A stretch of DNA of 38,800 nucleotides from contig NZ_BMWG01000008.1 in assembly GCF_014651115.1 (NCBI RefSeq), positions 69,654 to 108,453 of the forward strand, written 5' to 3'. This document shows, piece by piece, positions 28,882 through 36,975 of this stretch (position 1 is its first letter; the number at the start of each line of letters is the position of its first letter). The notes under the pieces are model-generated. The model was not told where the DNA came from. It saw only the letters and a list, made by a program, of their open reading frames with translations, and did no database searches. Source of the stretch: Streptomyces inusitatus. GTDB taxonomy: Bacteria > Actinomycetota > Actinomycetes > Streptomycetales > Streptomycetaceae. The translations under genes and the position numbers were made by a program.

Positions 28882-30756
28882 CTATCTCCCGGCGCGGGTG
28901 CTGAGCAGGTCGGCGAGGCCCTGACGGGTGGTGGCGAGGACCATGCGGTCGTCGTGGCGCAGGACATAGCCGGGGTGCAGATCGAAGAGGAGCCCGGAGG
29001 TGTGGGCGGTGCCGTCGTCGTGGTGGTGACCGGCGGAGAGGTCGGGGCGGCGGTCGTCGGGGGCGGCGGTGTCCAGGGCGAGCACCCGCCAGGTGCCCGG
29101 CCGGGTGGCCTCCTGAATGGTCCGGCCCTCGAACCCGGGGAGTTCGCCGACGTCGAAGACGGCGAAGACCAGGACGCGGCGTTCGACCGGTATCGCGCCG
29201 AGGATCTGGCGGCCCATCATCGCCCCGGCGAAGGCGGGCGCGGCGAGGGAGGTGACGCTGCGGCTGCGGGTGAGGGCGTCGGGGTGGGCCGCGCGCAGGG
29301 TGCGGTAGACGGCGGTGGCGAACTCGTCGTCGTACAGCCGCAGTGCCACGCGCAGCCGGGGGGAGAGGCCGCGGGCGCACAGGGCGGCTTCGAGATTGGT
29401 GGTGTCGGAGCTGGTGAGCGCGAGGAGCGCGTGGGCGCGGTGGATCCTGGCGGCTTCGAGTACGCCCTCCTGGGTGACGTCGCCGAGGACGACGGGGACG
29501 CGCAGGCTCCGGGCGAGGGCGATGCCCCGGGCGTCGGGGTCGTCCTCGACGCAGACGACGGGTATGCCCAGTTCGCGGAGGCGGGCCAGGACACGGGTGC
29601 CGACCTTGCCGAGGCCGAGCAGGACGACATGGTCGTCGAGGCCCCGGGGCGGGCGGCGCAGGGCGGTGGCGGAGCGGAAGGAGCCGAGCGCCTCCAGGAC
29701 GGCGGCGACCATGACCGGGAGCAGCAGGAGTCCGGCGAGCCCGGCGAGGAGTTGCAGCAGCTGGCGGTCGGTGCTCGCGTCGACCGCGGGTTCGTTGATG
29801 GCGAAGAGGTCCAGAAGGGTGATGTAGGCGGCGTGCAGGGGGTGGGCGTCCTGGGTGATCCACGCGGCGACGGCCAGGGCGGTCACCGCGAGCGCGAAGC
29901 CCGCCAGGGACCAGCGGACCCGGCGGGAGAAGAGTTCCCCGACGGGCAGCGCGGCGGCGCTGATCCTGCGTGGTGTGCCGGTGGGGCCGCTGGGCGAGAT
30001 CGTCTCCAGTACGAGGCTGCCGCGGCCGGCGGCCCCGGCGACCTCCTCGTCGTCGGGCAGCAGCCGCGGGCCCTGCGCGCCGCTGGCGTCGGTGCCCTCG
30101 GCGCCGGCGGGGTCGGTGGTGGTGGAGGAGAGCAGGGCGAGGGTGCACAGCCCCGGTTCGGCGCTCTCGCCGGGGCGGGGCGGCGGCCGCTCGGCGGCCC
30201 GCAGCAGCAGACCGTCCGCCTGGACGATCTTGCTGGTGCCCGCGGCCGCGGTGGCGGCCAGCGCGGGGGCGGCGGTGTCGGCGTCCGAGAGGACGGTGGT
30301 GAGGGATTCCGCGGCGGCCCGGTCGACTCCGGCCACCTGCGCGGCCTGGTCGAGGAGTTCGGCGAGGTACTGGCCGAGCTTGCGGTTGTAGAGCCGGATC
30401 ACCAGGCGCAGCCGGGGGTTGAGCCTGCGGGCCGCCATGGCCCCCCGGATGTTCGTCTCGTCGTCCTCGTACATCAGCGCGAGCGCGTCGGCCCGTTCCA
30501 CACCGGCCGCGCGGAGGGTGGCGCGGTCGGGTGTCTCGTGTTCCAGCACCCGCGGTGTGCCGGGGCCGGGTTCCGGGGCGAGGCTCGCGTCCGGGGTGAG
30601 GAGGGTCACCCGCTGGCGGTAGAGGCCGTGCAGTTCGGCGGCGAGCCGGAGGGCGAGGGCGTCGTCGCCGCAGACGACCATCTCGCCCGCAGTGGCGGGC
30701 GGGGCGTGGGGGTGGGCCTGGTTCTGGTTCTGGGGCTGGCGAGTCGGGGAATCCAC
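28882..30756 (-). CDS. RCK-2TM-RCK ion channel-like protein
   Basis: A 624-residue membrane protein with a cytosolic RCK/TrkA_N-like domain at about 25-150 (EMVVCGDDALALRLAAEL, acidic EDDETN near 98). A Pro/Ala-rich spacer follows. Two transmembrane helices (281-300 and 331-357) frame a pore-like re-entrant stretch HAAYITLLDLFAINEPA, and a second full RCK domain from 375 begins HVVLLGLGKVGTRV with ribose-binding acid at VEDD. This layout resembles ion channels gated by nucleotide-binding RCK domains. The K+ filter TVGYG is absent, being replaced by AINEP, so ion selectivity is unknown (CASTOR/POLLUX-like is an alternative). GTG 30756 is the chosen start; the frame further upstream runs through promoter DNA. 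Confidence 0.72.
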   Translation of the reverse strand: MDSPTRQPQNQNQAHPHAPPATAGEMVVCGDDALALRLAAELHGLYRQRVTLLTPDASLAPEPGPGTPRVLEHETPDRATLRAAGVERADALALMYEDDETNIRGAMAARRLNPRLRLVIRLYNRKLGQYLAELLDQAAQVAGVDRAAAESLTTVLSDADTAAPALAATAAAGTSKIVQADGLLLRAAERPPPRPGESAEPGLCTLALLSSTTTDPAGAEGTDASGAQGPRLLPDDEEVAGAAGRGSLVLETISPSGPTGTPRRISAAALPVGELFSRRVRWSLAGFALAVTALAVAAWITQDAHPLHAAYITLLDLFAINEPAVDASTDRQLLQLLAGLAGLLLLPVMVAAVLEALGSFRSATALRRPPRGLDDHVVLLGLGKVGTRVLARLRELGIPVVCVEDDPDARGIALARSLRVPVVLGDVTQEGVLEAARIHRAHALLALTSSDTTNLEAALCARGLSPRLRVALRLYDDEFATAVYRTLRAAHPDALTRSRSVTSLAAPAFAGAMMGRQILGAIPVERRVLVFAVFDVGELPGFEGRTIQEATRPGTWRVLALDTAAPDDRRPDLSAGHHHDDGTAHTSGLLFDLHPGYVLRHDDRMVLATTRQGLADLLSTRAGR

Positions 30757-31051
30757 GCGGACAGCATGCCGTGCCGCCGGATCCGGCCATTCTCCGGGCG
30801 ACCGGGGCGAGTTCGGACCGGTGGTCCCCGCCGGGCGGCGGACGGGCCGGCCGGGCCCCGACCTGGCCGTCGTCAGGGCGGGGGCCGACGTAGTGCCGGG
30901 CGGCGCACCGACACCCGTACGGCGGCCTCCGGTTTGACCGGGCGGCCCGGCCGACGGATCGTCAGAGAGAGGTCCGAGGGAGCGCCGGAGTTTCACCCGA
31001 ACGCCACCCCCGGCGCGCACCACATCTCATATCTGAGATAACCTCAATCGC
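30757..31051. promoter_or_regulatory. Divergent promoter region, RCK gene / murA paralogue
   Basis: 295 bases between divergent genes. Most is very GC-rich. The last 30 bases before the MurA start turn AT-rich and hold a palindrome and -10-like element. Confidence 0.45.
31024..31039. promoter_or_regulatory. Palindromic operator candidate at XRE-MurA start
   Basis: ATCTCATATCTGAGAT, perfect 6-bp arms with a 4-base spacer, ending 12 bases before the ATG. GATAAC (31037-31042) could be a -10 giving a leaderless message, since no Shine-Dalgarno is seen. The encoded protein has its own XRE DNA-binding domain, so autoregulation is an obvious possibility. Confidence 0.5.
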
Positions 31052-32581
31052 ATGGCAGACGACTACCTCGTACGCATCGGCAAGCTCATCCGTGACGCAC
31101 GGCAGCATCGTGGCTGGACGCAGACGCAGCTGGCCGAGGCGCTCGGCACCAGCCAGAGCGCGGTCAACCGCATCGAACGCGGCAACCAGAACATCAGCCT
31201 TGAGATGATCGCGCGCATCGGTGAGGCGCTCGACAGCGAGATCGTGTCCCTGGGTTACGCCGGTCCCATGCATCTGCGCGTGGTCGGCGGCCGTCGGCTG
31301 TCCGGCGCGATCGACGTCAAGACGAGCAAGAACGCGTGTGTGGCGCTGCTCTGCGGCTCCCTCCTCAACAAGGGCCGTACGGTGCTCCGCCGGGTCGCCC
31401 GCATCGAGGAGGTCTTCCGTCTGCTGGAGGTCCTCAACTCCATCGGCGTCCGCACCCGCTGGATCAACGAGGGCGTCGACCTGGAGATCGTGCCGCCCGC
31501 CCAGCTCGACATGGACGCCATCGACGCCGAGGCCGCCCGCCGCACCCGCTCGATCATCATGTTCCTCGGTCCGCTGCTGCACCGGCTCGACGTCTTCAAG
31601 CTGCCCTACGCCGGCGGCTGCGACCTGGGCACCCGCACCATCGAGCCGCACATGATCGCACTGCGCCGCTTCGGCCTGGACATCACCGCCACCGAGGGCC
31701 TCTACCACGCCGAGGTCGAGCGCGACACCTCCCCCGACCGGCCCATCGTCCTGACCGAGCGCGGCGACACCGTGACCGAGAACGCGCTCCTCGCCGCCGC
31801 CCGCCACGACGGCGTCACGGTCATCCGCAACGCCTCCTCCAACTACATGGTCCAGGACCTCTGCTTCTTCCTGGAGGCCCTGGGCGTACGGGTGGAGGGC
31901 GTCGGCACCACCACCCTGACCGTCCACGGCGTACCCACCATCGACGTCGACGTCGACTACTCCCCCTCCGAGGACCCGGTCGAGGCGATGAGCCTGCTGG
32001 CCGCCGCCGTGGTCACCGAGTCCGAGCTGACCATCCGCCGCGTCCCGATCGAGTTCCTGGAGATCGAGCTGGCCGTCCTTGAGGAGATGGGCCTCGACCA
32101 CGACCGCTCCACCGAGTACACCGCCGACAACGGCCGCACCCGGCTGGTCGACCTGACCGTACGCCCCTCCAAGCTCGAAGCCCCGATCGACAAGATCCAC
32201 CCCATGCCGTTCCCCGGCCTGAACATCGACAACGTCCCCTTCTTCGCCGCGATCGCCGCCGTCGCCCAGGGCCAGACCCTCATCCACGACTGGGTCTACG
32301 ACAACCGCGCCATCTACCTCACCGACCTCAACCGCCTCGGCGGCCGCCTCCAACTCCTCGACCCCCACCGCGTCCTCGTCGAGGGCCCCACCCGCTGGCG
32401 CGCGGCCGAGATGATGTGCCCGCCCGCACTCCGCCCCGCAGTGGTGGTCCTCCTCGCGATGATGGCGGCGGAGGGCACCTCCGTGCTGCGCAATGTGTAC
32501 GTCATCAACCGGGGTTACGAGGAGCTGGCGGAGCGTCTGAACTCGGTGGGCGCGCAGATCGAGATCTTCCGCGACATCTAG
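31052..32581 (+). CDS. murA: MurA paralogue with N-terminal XRE helix-turn-helix
   Basis: A 509-residue fusion. Residues 1-65 are an XRE/Cro-type DNA-binding domain (RIGKLIRDARQHRGWTQTQL, then GTSQSAVNRIERG). Residues 73-509 are an EPSP-synthase-fold UDP-N-acetylglucosamine 1-carboxyvinyltransferase. MurA's catalytic pieces appear intact: K93-N94 in the KTSKNACVALL block (E. coli K22-N23 equivalent) and C190 in AGGCDLGTRTIEPH (C115 equivalent), so activity and fosfomycin sensitivity are plausible. MurA transfers enolpyruvate from PEP to UDP-GlcNAc, the first committed peptidoglycan step. It corresponds by position to S. coelicolor SCO5998 (recollection). The fusion suggests a moonlighting enzyme-regulator that senses UDP-GlcNAc or PEP, which is inference. 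Confidence 0.88.
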   Translation: MADDYLVRIGKLIRDARQHRGWTQTQLAEALGTSQSAVNRIERGNQNISLEMIARIGEALDSEIVSLGYAGPMHLRVVGGRRLSGAIDVKTSKNACVALLCGSLLNKGRTVLRRVARIEEVFRLLEVLNSIGVRTRWINEGVDLEIVPPAQLDMDAIDAEAARRTRSIIMFLGPLLHRLDVFKLPYAGGCDLGTRTIEPHMIALRRFGLDITATEGLYHAEVERDTSPDRPIVLTERGDTVTENALLAAARHDGVTVIRNASSNYMVQDLCFFLEALGVRVEGVGTTTLTVHGVPTIDVDVDYSPSEDPVEAMSLLAAAVVTESELTIRRVPIEFLEIELAVLEEMGLDHDRSTEYTADNGRTRLVDLTVRPSKLEAPIDKIHPMPFPGLNIDNVPFFAAIAAVAQGQTLIHDWVYDNRAIYLTDLNRLGGRLQLLDPHRVLVEGPTRWRAAEMMCPPALRPAVVVLLAMMAAEGTSVLRNVYVINRGYEELAERLNSVGAQIEIFRDI

Positions 32582-32869
32582 GGATTCGGGCGAGCCCGGG
32601 TCGGGCAAAACACGGCCCGGGTGCCCGAAATCCGGCTGTGAACTGCGGAAACGCCTCTTCCATTGCCTTGTGCAAAACTGTGCAAGGCTAGTCGGATTCG
32701 CTGACGAAGCACCAGGTACAGAGGCACTGGAACGAGACCCCGAAGCCTCACTCAGGGTTACGGGGCCTCAGTTCCCTCTTCCCGGTTTGGCCGCACGTCC
32801 CGCATGTGCGAATCGGTCGGGCGGAGCACCGGAAGCACTCAAGGAAATCCGGGTGCCCCATGCCCATGC
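32582..32869. other. Gap between murA and HEPN gene: hairpin and repeats
   Basis: No gene is supported. The terminator-like stem TTCGGGC (32585-32591) / GCCCGAA (32623-32629), with inner CCCGGG pairing, follows the murA stop. At 32665-32688 is an inverted repeat GCCTTG...CAAGGC enclosing direct TGCAA copies 10 bases apart (32671, 32681). The composition drops here, marking the left edge of the accessory island. Confidence 0.45.
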
Positions 32870-34792
32870 CTACGACAGGGCCGTATCTGTTGAAGCCCGG
32901 GTGGTGTGACGAGTTCGCCAGTAGCCGGCGGCGTCCTGACCTTCCCGCATCGCGGTGAACTCGTCCGACTGCTGCCCGAGTGCGGCAGCGGGCGCCGTGC
33001 CCTGAACGTAGGAATCGAGACCGCAGTTGAGCGCACTGCGGCTCAGGAACTCGGCGTACTCGCGCACGGACGCGACAATCGGAAAGCCGGCGGGGTTGCC
33101 GTGCACCAGGGCGTTGCGGACACGGTTCCGTCTGGCCTTCAACACGGCCCCTTCGGCGGTGTAGTCCGCGATCAGGGCGCTGTACTCGGCATGATCGCTC
33201 ACACTGGCGAACATTCGCCTGATCCAGGCACGCTCGGACTCGATGCGGCACAGCGAGAGGAGATCACCGCAGCGGTCGGCGACGAACAGGATCCAGGGGC
33301 GCGACGGTCTGTCCGCGAGCCACTCTCGGGTCAGTTCGTCACGCAGCGGCCTCTGGTTCCCACCGCCGAGCAGGCACATATGAACGGCTCGCCGCACGTC
33401 GGTAAGCCACCGAATGTGCGGCCAGCGCTCACCGAGGAGGTCGAACAGATCGCCGGGGGCGAGGGCGGCGTGTGCCGCGACGTGTTGCACCACACGGTCC
33501 GCGAGGGGAATCACGCTGCTGATATCCGCTTCGGACGGCTTGCGCATCGCCATGGCACGGCTGAACGGATGGTCGGCGGCGGTCTGCACCTCAAGTGCGG
33601 CCGTGAGGAACCGGGGAAGCTCCTCGCGAGCCAGCGCCGATGCGATGCGCGGCCCATGCTTCTTGATCGCGTCCGCGGTGATGCTTTCACCGTAACGGTC
33701 ATCGGGGAAGCCTGCCTGGCGTTGGGAGACAAGCCAGCTGAGAGGGCCGGTCTTGCCGGAACGCAGGACCCCGTACTGGGCGAGGTGCGGACGGACCCCG
33801 CCGGAGTTGTGGATCGAGACGTTGAGGATCGTGTTCACCATGTGAACGGCACGCTCCAACGCACCGGCTACCGTGGTTTCGCCAAGGTCGACGCGGACCA
33901 GGAAGTCGACGTCGGACTCCTCGTCGGCCATCTTCGCGACCTTGAAGAGGCCACCGTGCCGCACCAGCTCCCAGAGCTCCGCCTTGTGCTCGAAGTCCTG
34001 GCGCTCCGGCCTGGCGTTGGGAACCGCCCAGTGGGCGTTGATGAAGGACACCCGCCCGGCGGAGAGGTGCATGAAAGCCCCTCCCTGGTAGCCGAGCCAC
34101 ACCACGATCGGCTCGACCTGGGCCGGAGTGCCGATGCGGGTTCGGGCGTTCGTCATCCGCTCCGACAGCGGCACATTCTTCTGGCCGATGGGGATGCCAT
34201 TGAGGTCACGACCGAATGCGACTATCGAGACCAGATCGCGGACGATCCCCCCTGCATCGAGGCCGCGCCTGCGCAGCTGATCGAAGAGCAGTTCGGCGAT
34301 CGGCCGGTACTCCCGGCCCGCCAGGGTGCGGTCCTGGGCGGTGGCCACGAGGTCGTCCCAGCCGGCGCGGACAGCTTCGTCCGCCTCCAGTGCTTCGAGG
34401 AGATCCCTCGCCGTCCCGATGACGTTGGTCCAGGAGGCGTCGGTGCGGGTACCCGGCGGCCGCTTCAAGATCACCGTGGGACTTCCGATGAGCTGTGCGA
34501 AGGCGGTTTGAAATCGCTCAAGTGGTGTTGCGATGCACGCGTGGAGCGAGGGGCCGAGCGCGTGGGTGGACTCGTCGAGGTCGAGCTGGAGCGACCTTCG
34601 GTTGGCGGAGTTCTTCCAGGCATCGACGCCGCTGGCAAGCTCCACCCACTGCAGGATTTCCTCCGCGAGCGCGGTGAGCGGTATCACGGTGCTTGCACCG
34701 TGACGCCGGTCGAGTGACGAGACCAGGGATTTCAGCCAGTCCGGATCGTCGGCGGACCAGTGGTCGCTGACGTTGTAATCGGTCATCACCAT
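32870..34792 (-). CDS. Large HEPN-motif protein (putative RNase effector)
   Basis: A 640-residue soluble protein that I do not recognise as a whole. Near the C-terminus, RRNRVRNALVHGNPAG contains RNALVH (R559-H564), the R-N-x3-H signature of HEPN RNases; flanking segments are helical, as in Apea-like/abortive-infection HEPN proteins. The region before it (about 60-540) is mostly alpha-helical with a beta-rich central part (EPIVVWLGYQGGAFMHL, VDFLVRVDL), perhaps a sensor. No nucleotide-binding or helicase motif is seen. ATG 34792 (VMTDYNVSDHW) or 34786 are both possible; the long upstream extension is Arg/Pro-rich noise. GC3 is lower than in flanking core genes. It diverges from the SLATT gene 350 bases away. 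A defence role is inference. Confidence 0.65.
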   Translation of the reverse strand: MVMTDYNVSDHWSADDPDWLKSLVSSLDRRHGASTVIPLTALAEEILQWVELASGVDAWKNSANRRSLQLDLDESTHALGPSLHACIATPLERFQTAFAQLIGSPTVILKRPPGTRTDASWTNVIGTARDLLEALEADEAVRAGWDDLVATAQDRTLAGREYRPIAELLFDQLRRRGLDAGGIVRDLVSIVAFGRDLNGIPIGQKNVPLSERMTNARTRIGTPAQVEPIVVWLGYQGGAFMHLSAGRVSFINAHWAVPNARPERQDFEHKAELWELVRHGGLFKVAKMADEESDVDFLVRVDLGETTVAGALERAVHMVNTILNVSIHNSGGVRPHLAQYGVLRSGKTGPLSWLVSQRQAGFPDDRYGESITADAIKKHGPRIASALAREELPRFLTAALEVQTAADHPFSRAMAMRKPSEADISSVIPLADRVVQHVAAHAALAPGDLFDLLGERWPHIRWLTDVRRAVHMCLLGGGNQRPLRDELTREWLADRPSRPWILFVADRCGDLLSLCRIESERAWIRRMFASVSDHAEYSALIADYTAEGAVLKARRNRVRNALVHGNPAGFPIVASVREYAEFLSRSALNCGLDSYVQGTAPAAALGQQSDEFTAMREGQDAAGYWRTRHTTRASTDTALS

Positions 34793-35142
34793 GGGCCGCC
34801 CGCCTCTCGTGCGATCCTCGCAGCTGTCCGGATGGGCTGCTTCGCCATGCCTCCGTGAGGATACGGGGGCGTCCGGCTGCGGACGAAGCGCCAAGACATC
34901 GGCTGCCCCGGGCGCTCCGCATCGTCCCGGCCGCAAGGTATAGGAAATCCAGCGTTAAGGCATGAGAAATCCAGTGTTCTATCGACTCGCACCTCAGCGA
35001 CTTTCGGCCAAGTGTTTACAACAAGGTGTTCGGATGTCGCCTGGCCTACTTAAGGTGACTGCCGCGCTCGACACGGATCAAGCCGTGGTCACCTGCGGCG
35101 CGAGCAGCGGCTACGTCCGCATGCACACGGGGGAGAAGCGCT
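34793..35142. promoter_or_regulatory. Divergent HEPN/SLATT control region with 22-bp-spaced repeats
   Basis: This 350-base divergent intergenic region is AT-richer than its surroundings. GAAATCCAGCGTT (34944-34956) and GAAATCCAGTGTT (34966-34978) are direct repeats exactly 22 bases apart. On the minus strand TATACC (34937-34942) is a -10 candidate for the HEPN gene, so the repeats would cover its spacer and -35 region. No confident promoter was found for the SLATT side. Confidence 0.5.
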
Positions 35143-35976
35143 GTGGCCCGACTGACCGAAGCCCAAATCACCACACTGGAAAGCGAGTACCGGGAGAAGA
35201 GCAGGGCCTACGACCATGCTCTGGAAAATCTGAAGGCCACCCGCTTCCAGCGGCGGATGTACTACCTGATTGCCTTCGGCTCCATGGTTCTGACCGGCCT
35301 CCTCGGCTACACGGTCGTCATCGGGCTCTGGGAAGAGAAGCCGACCTTCACTCGGTGGGCAGGGCTCATCATCGTGGCGGCCTTGTGGATCGGCGCGGGC
35401 GTCATGCTGATGCACAACCGGAAGACCAAGGTCGACCACACGTCCGAGCTGCGCAAAAAGCTCGCGGCGAAGCAGAACGCCGCTGCGGCGCTTCCTCTTG
35501 ACTCCGAGGCCGCACTGCGGATCTACCGGGAGTCGACTCTTGAGCTGATGGACGCATACCGGATCAGGGCAACCCGCAACCGGCGCGTGAACAATGCACT
35601 CCAGGCCCTCATCATCGCCGGGTCGATCGTCGCTTCAACCTTGGTCGCCATGGACAACAACATCACGCCGCTGAACCTGGCAGCCACCATCCTCAGCGCC
35701 ACGGTCGGTGTGGGCGCCGGCCTGTCGGGCTACTTCAAGTTCCGTGAGCGGGGATTCAACTTGCAGTCCACCGCGGACGAGCTCGAGAAGCACTACACCG
35801 CGGTCCAGTTCCGCCTCGACGAGTACGAGAACGTCGACCCCTCCCTCACGCCCGAGGAGGGGGAGAAGGAAAGGTTGCGGCGGTTCGCACGTCTCGTGGA
35901 AAAGATCAAAGAAGAACAGCGCAAGCGGGAGCTGCAACTGGAGCAGTCACCTGAGCAACAGCGGAGCCAGGGATAG
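35143..35976 (+). CDS. SLATT/DUF4231-like membrane protein
   Basis: A 277-residue membrane protein. Four hydrophobic helices lie at about 40-63, 72-92, 151-171 and 176-200. A coiled-coil-like N-terminal segment (5-36) precedes them, and a long charged helix (210-265) ends with EEQRKRELQLEQ. The second pair with its flanks (YRESTLELMDAYRIRATRNRRVNNALQ near 128-154, LSATVGVGAGLSGYFKFRERGFNLQSTADELEKHY) fits the SLATT/DUF4231 group. These are two-helix membrane effectors found in predicted conflict systems, often with SMODS nucleotidyltransferases or alone (established knowledge of the family). They are thought to perforate or depolarise the membrane. No cyclase is nearby. GTG 35143 has GGGGGAG upstream. 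Confidence 0.65.
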   Translation: MARLTEAQITTLESEYREKSRAYDHALENLKATRFQRRMYYLIAFGSMVLTGLLGYTVVIGLWEEKPTFTRWAGLIIVAALWIGAGVMLMHNRKTKVDHTSELRKKLAAKQNAAAALPLDSEAALRIYRESTLELMDAYRIRATRNRRVNNALQALIIAGSIVASTLVAMDNNITPLNLAATILSATVGVGAGLSGYFKFRERGFNLQSTADELEKHYTAVQFRLDEYENVDPSLTPEEGEKERLRRFARLVEKIKEEQRKRELQLEQSPEQQRSQG

Positions 35977-36035
35977 GGCTTTCGCATGCGGCAGGATCGC
36001 CGTGGCACGGCTGCTCACGGCTGCGACGATCGCCT

Positions 36036-36209
36036 TCAACGCCGCCGCGTGAACCGCGCCGACGACGGACACCGGTACGGAGAGTCCGAGCACAGCAGCG
36101 CCGCGAACCACACCCACAGCAGGGACGCGGCGACCAGCAGCAGAGCGCCGCCAGAGCGCAGCTGTATCGCCGTCCGGCGGAAGTCCTGGTCGCAGTCACG
36201 TGATCGCAT
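36036..36209 (-). CDS. Possible 57-residue single-span membrane protein
   Basis: A small frame from ATG 36209 to TGA 36036-36038 codes RRTAIQLRSGGALLLVAASL followed by LWVWFAALLC and a basic tail FTRRR. That is one plausible transmembrane helix (about 20-41) with positive flanks. The central codons have strong G/C third positions, as in real streptomycete genes. There is no convincing Shine-Dalgarno sequence, and I recognise no family. It is transcribed away from tetR and toward the SLATT gene. Confidence 0.35.
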   Translation of the reverse strand: MRSRDCDQDFRRTAIQLRSGGALLLVAASLLWVWFAALLCSDSPYRCPSSARFTRRR

Positions 36210-36290
36210 GGCAGATGAGCCCAGGCGGCGTGCACCCGGGCGGAGCCATCGGCCATCCGCCGGACATCGCGTCGCGAGATCCGCGACCCG

Positions 36291-36312
36291 TATTGAACTG
36301 GCCCATACAAAA
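36291..36312. promoter_or_regulatory. TetR operator candidate at tetR promoter
   Basis: A 22-base element beginning TATTGAACTG and ending ATACAAAA shares 16 of 22 positions with the element at the MFS promoter (36976-36997). It overlaps the likely -35 TTGAAC (36293-36298) and spacer. TTACCG (36316-36321) is the -10 candidate at 17-base spacing, giving a transcript that would start at or next to the GTG (leaderless). Confidence 0.55.
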
Positions 36313-36328
36313 CTGTTACCGTCACCGC

Positions 36329-36925
36329 GTGGCGCGCCCCAGGACGTTCGACGAGACGCGGGCCGTCGACGCGGCGATGCGCGCCTTCTGGGCGAACGGC
36401 TACGAGGCCACGTCGACGGAGGACTTGTGCGTCGCCACGGGGCTGGGTCGCAGCAGCTTCTACAACACGTTCAACAGCAAGCGTGAGCTGTTCCAGCGGG
36501 CGCTTGCCCGGTATGTCGACATGACGAACTCCAATCAGTCGGCCATACTGGAGAATTCCAGCCTGCCCGCCGCGGAGAGGATTCGTCTCCTGCTGGCGTC
36601 CGTCATCGAGGCGGAGGCGGGGAACCGGCCGGGGGGTCGCAGCGTCGGCTGCCTCGGGGTCAATACCACCGTTGAGCTCTCGGGCCGCGAACCGGACATC
36701 GGTCGGCTCCTGGGCCGGGACACGGACCGGCGGACGGCCGCGCTGCGGAGTGTCTTCGAGATCGGCCTGCGCGACGGCAGTGTCTCGTCGGACCGGAGCC
36801 CGGAGGCGCTCGCCCGGTATCTGAACGCCGTGATCGGCGGAATGCGGGTGTCGGCCCAGGGCGGTGCCGACCGGGCGGCCCTGGAGGCCGTCGCGGAGGC
36901 CGCGATGGACGCCTTCACCTGTTGA
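36329..36925 (+). CDS. TetR/AcrR-family regulator
   Basis: A 198-residue TetR-family repressor. The N-terminal helix-turn-helix spans about residues 8-55: RTFDETRAVDAAMRAFWANGYEATS, then LCVATGLGRSSFYNTFNSKRELF, the family's recognition region. The C-terminal half is a helical ligand-binding domain with LLGRDTDRR and a Gly/Met-rich end. GTG 36329 gives the normal start (ARPRTFDET). The longer upstream frame lacks family resemblance, and no ribosome site is seen, consistent with leaderless expression. The MFS gene follows 92 bases later on the same strand. Matching operator-like sequences before both genes indicate autorepression plus control of the transporter. Confidence 0.88.
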   Translation: MARPRTFDETRAVDAAMRAFWANGYEATSTEDLCVATGLGRSSFYNTFNSKRELFQRALARYVDMTNSNQSAILENSSLPAAERIRLLLASVIEAEAGNRPGGRSVGCLGVNTTVELSGREPDIGRLLGRDTDRRTAALRSVFEIGLRDGSVSSDRSPEALARYLNAVIGGMRVSAQGGADRAALEAVAEAAMDAFTC

Positions 36926-36975
36926 CCTCTCCATGACACGCCCCCGTTGATGAGGGGACGGTCACGCCGGGCAAA

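Larger units (their letters stand above)
35977..36328. other. Gap between SLATT and tetR genes
   Basis: 352 bases holding one possible small membrane-protein frame on the minus strand (36036-36209) and, at its right end, the tetR promoter with an operator-like sequence. Nothing else is recognised. Confidence 0.4.

Noticed and set aside
27146..30790. A 1214-residue minus-strand fusion of the oxidoreductase with upstream sequence
   Set aside because: The upstream two-thirds is an alternate frame of the RCK gene with no family resemblance; the oxidoreductase fold begins just after 28741.
32673..36316. Shared CAAAACTGT at 32673-32681 and 36308-36316 flanking the HEPN/SLATT island, as attachment sites
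   Set aside because: Nine bases only, no integrase or tRNA nearby, and the right copy lies inside the tetR operator/promoter, which explains it better.
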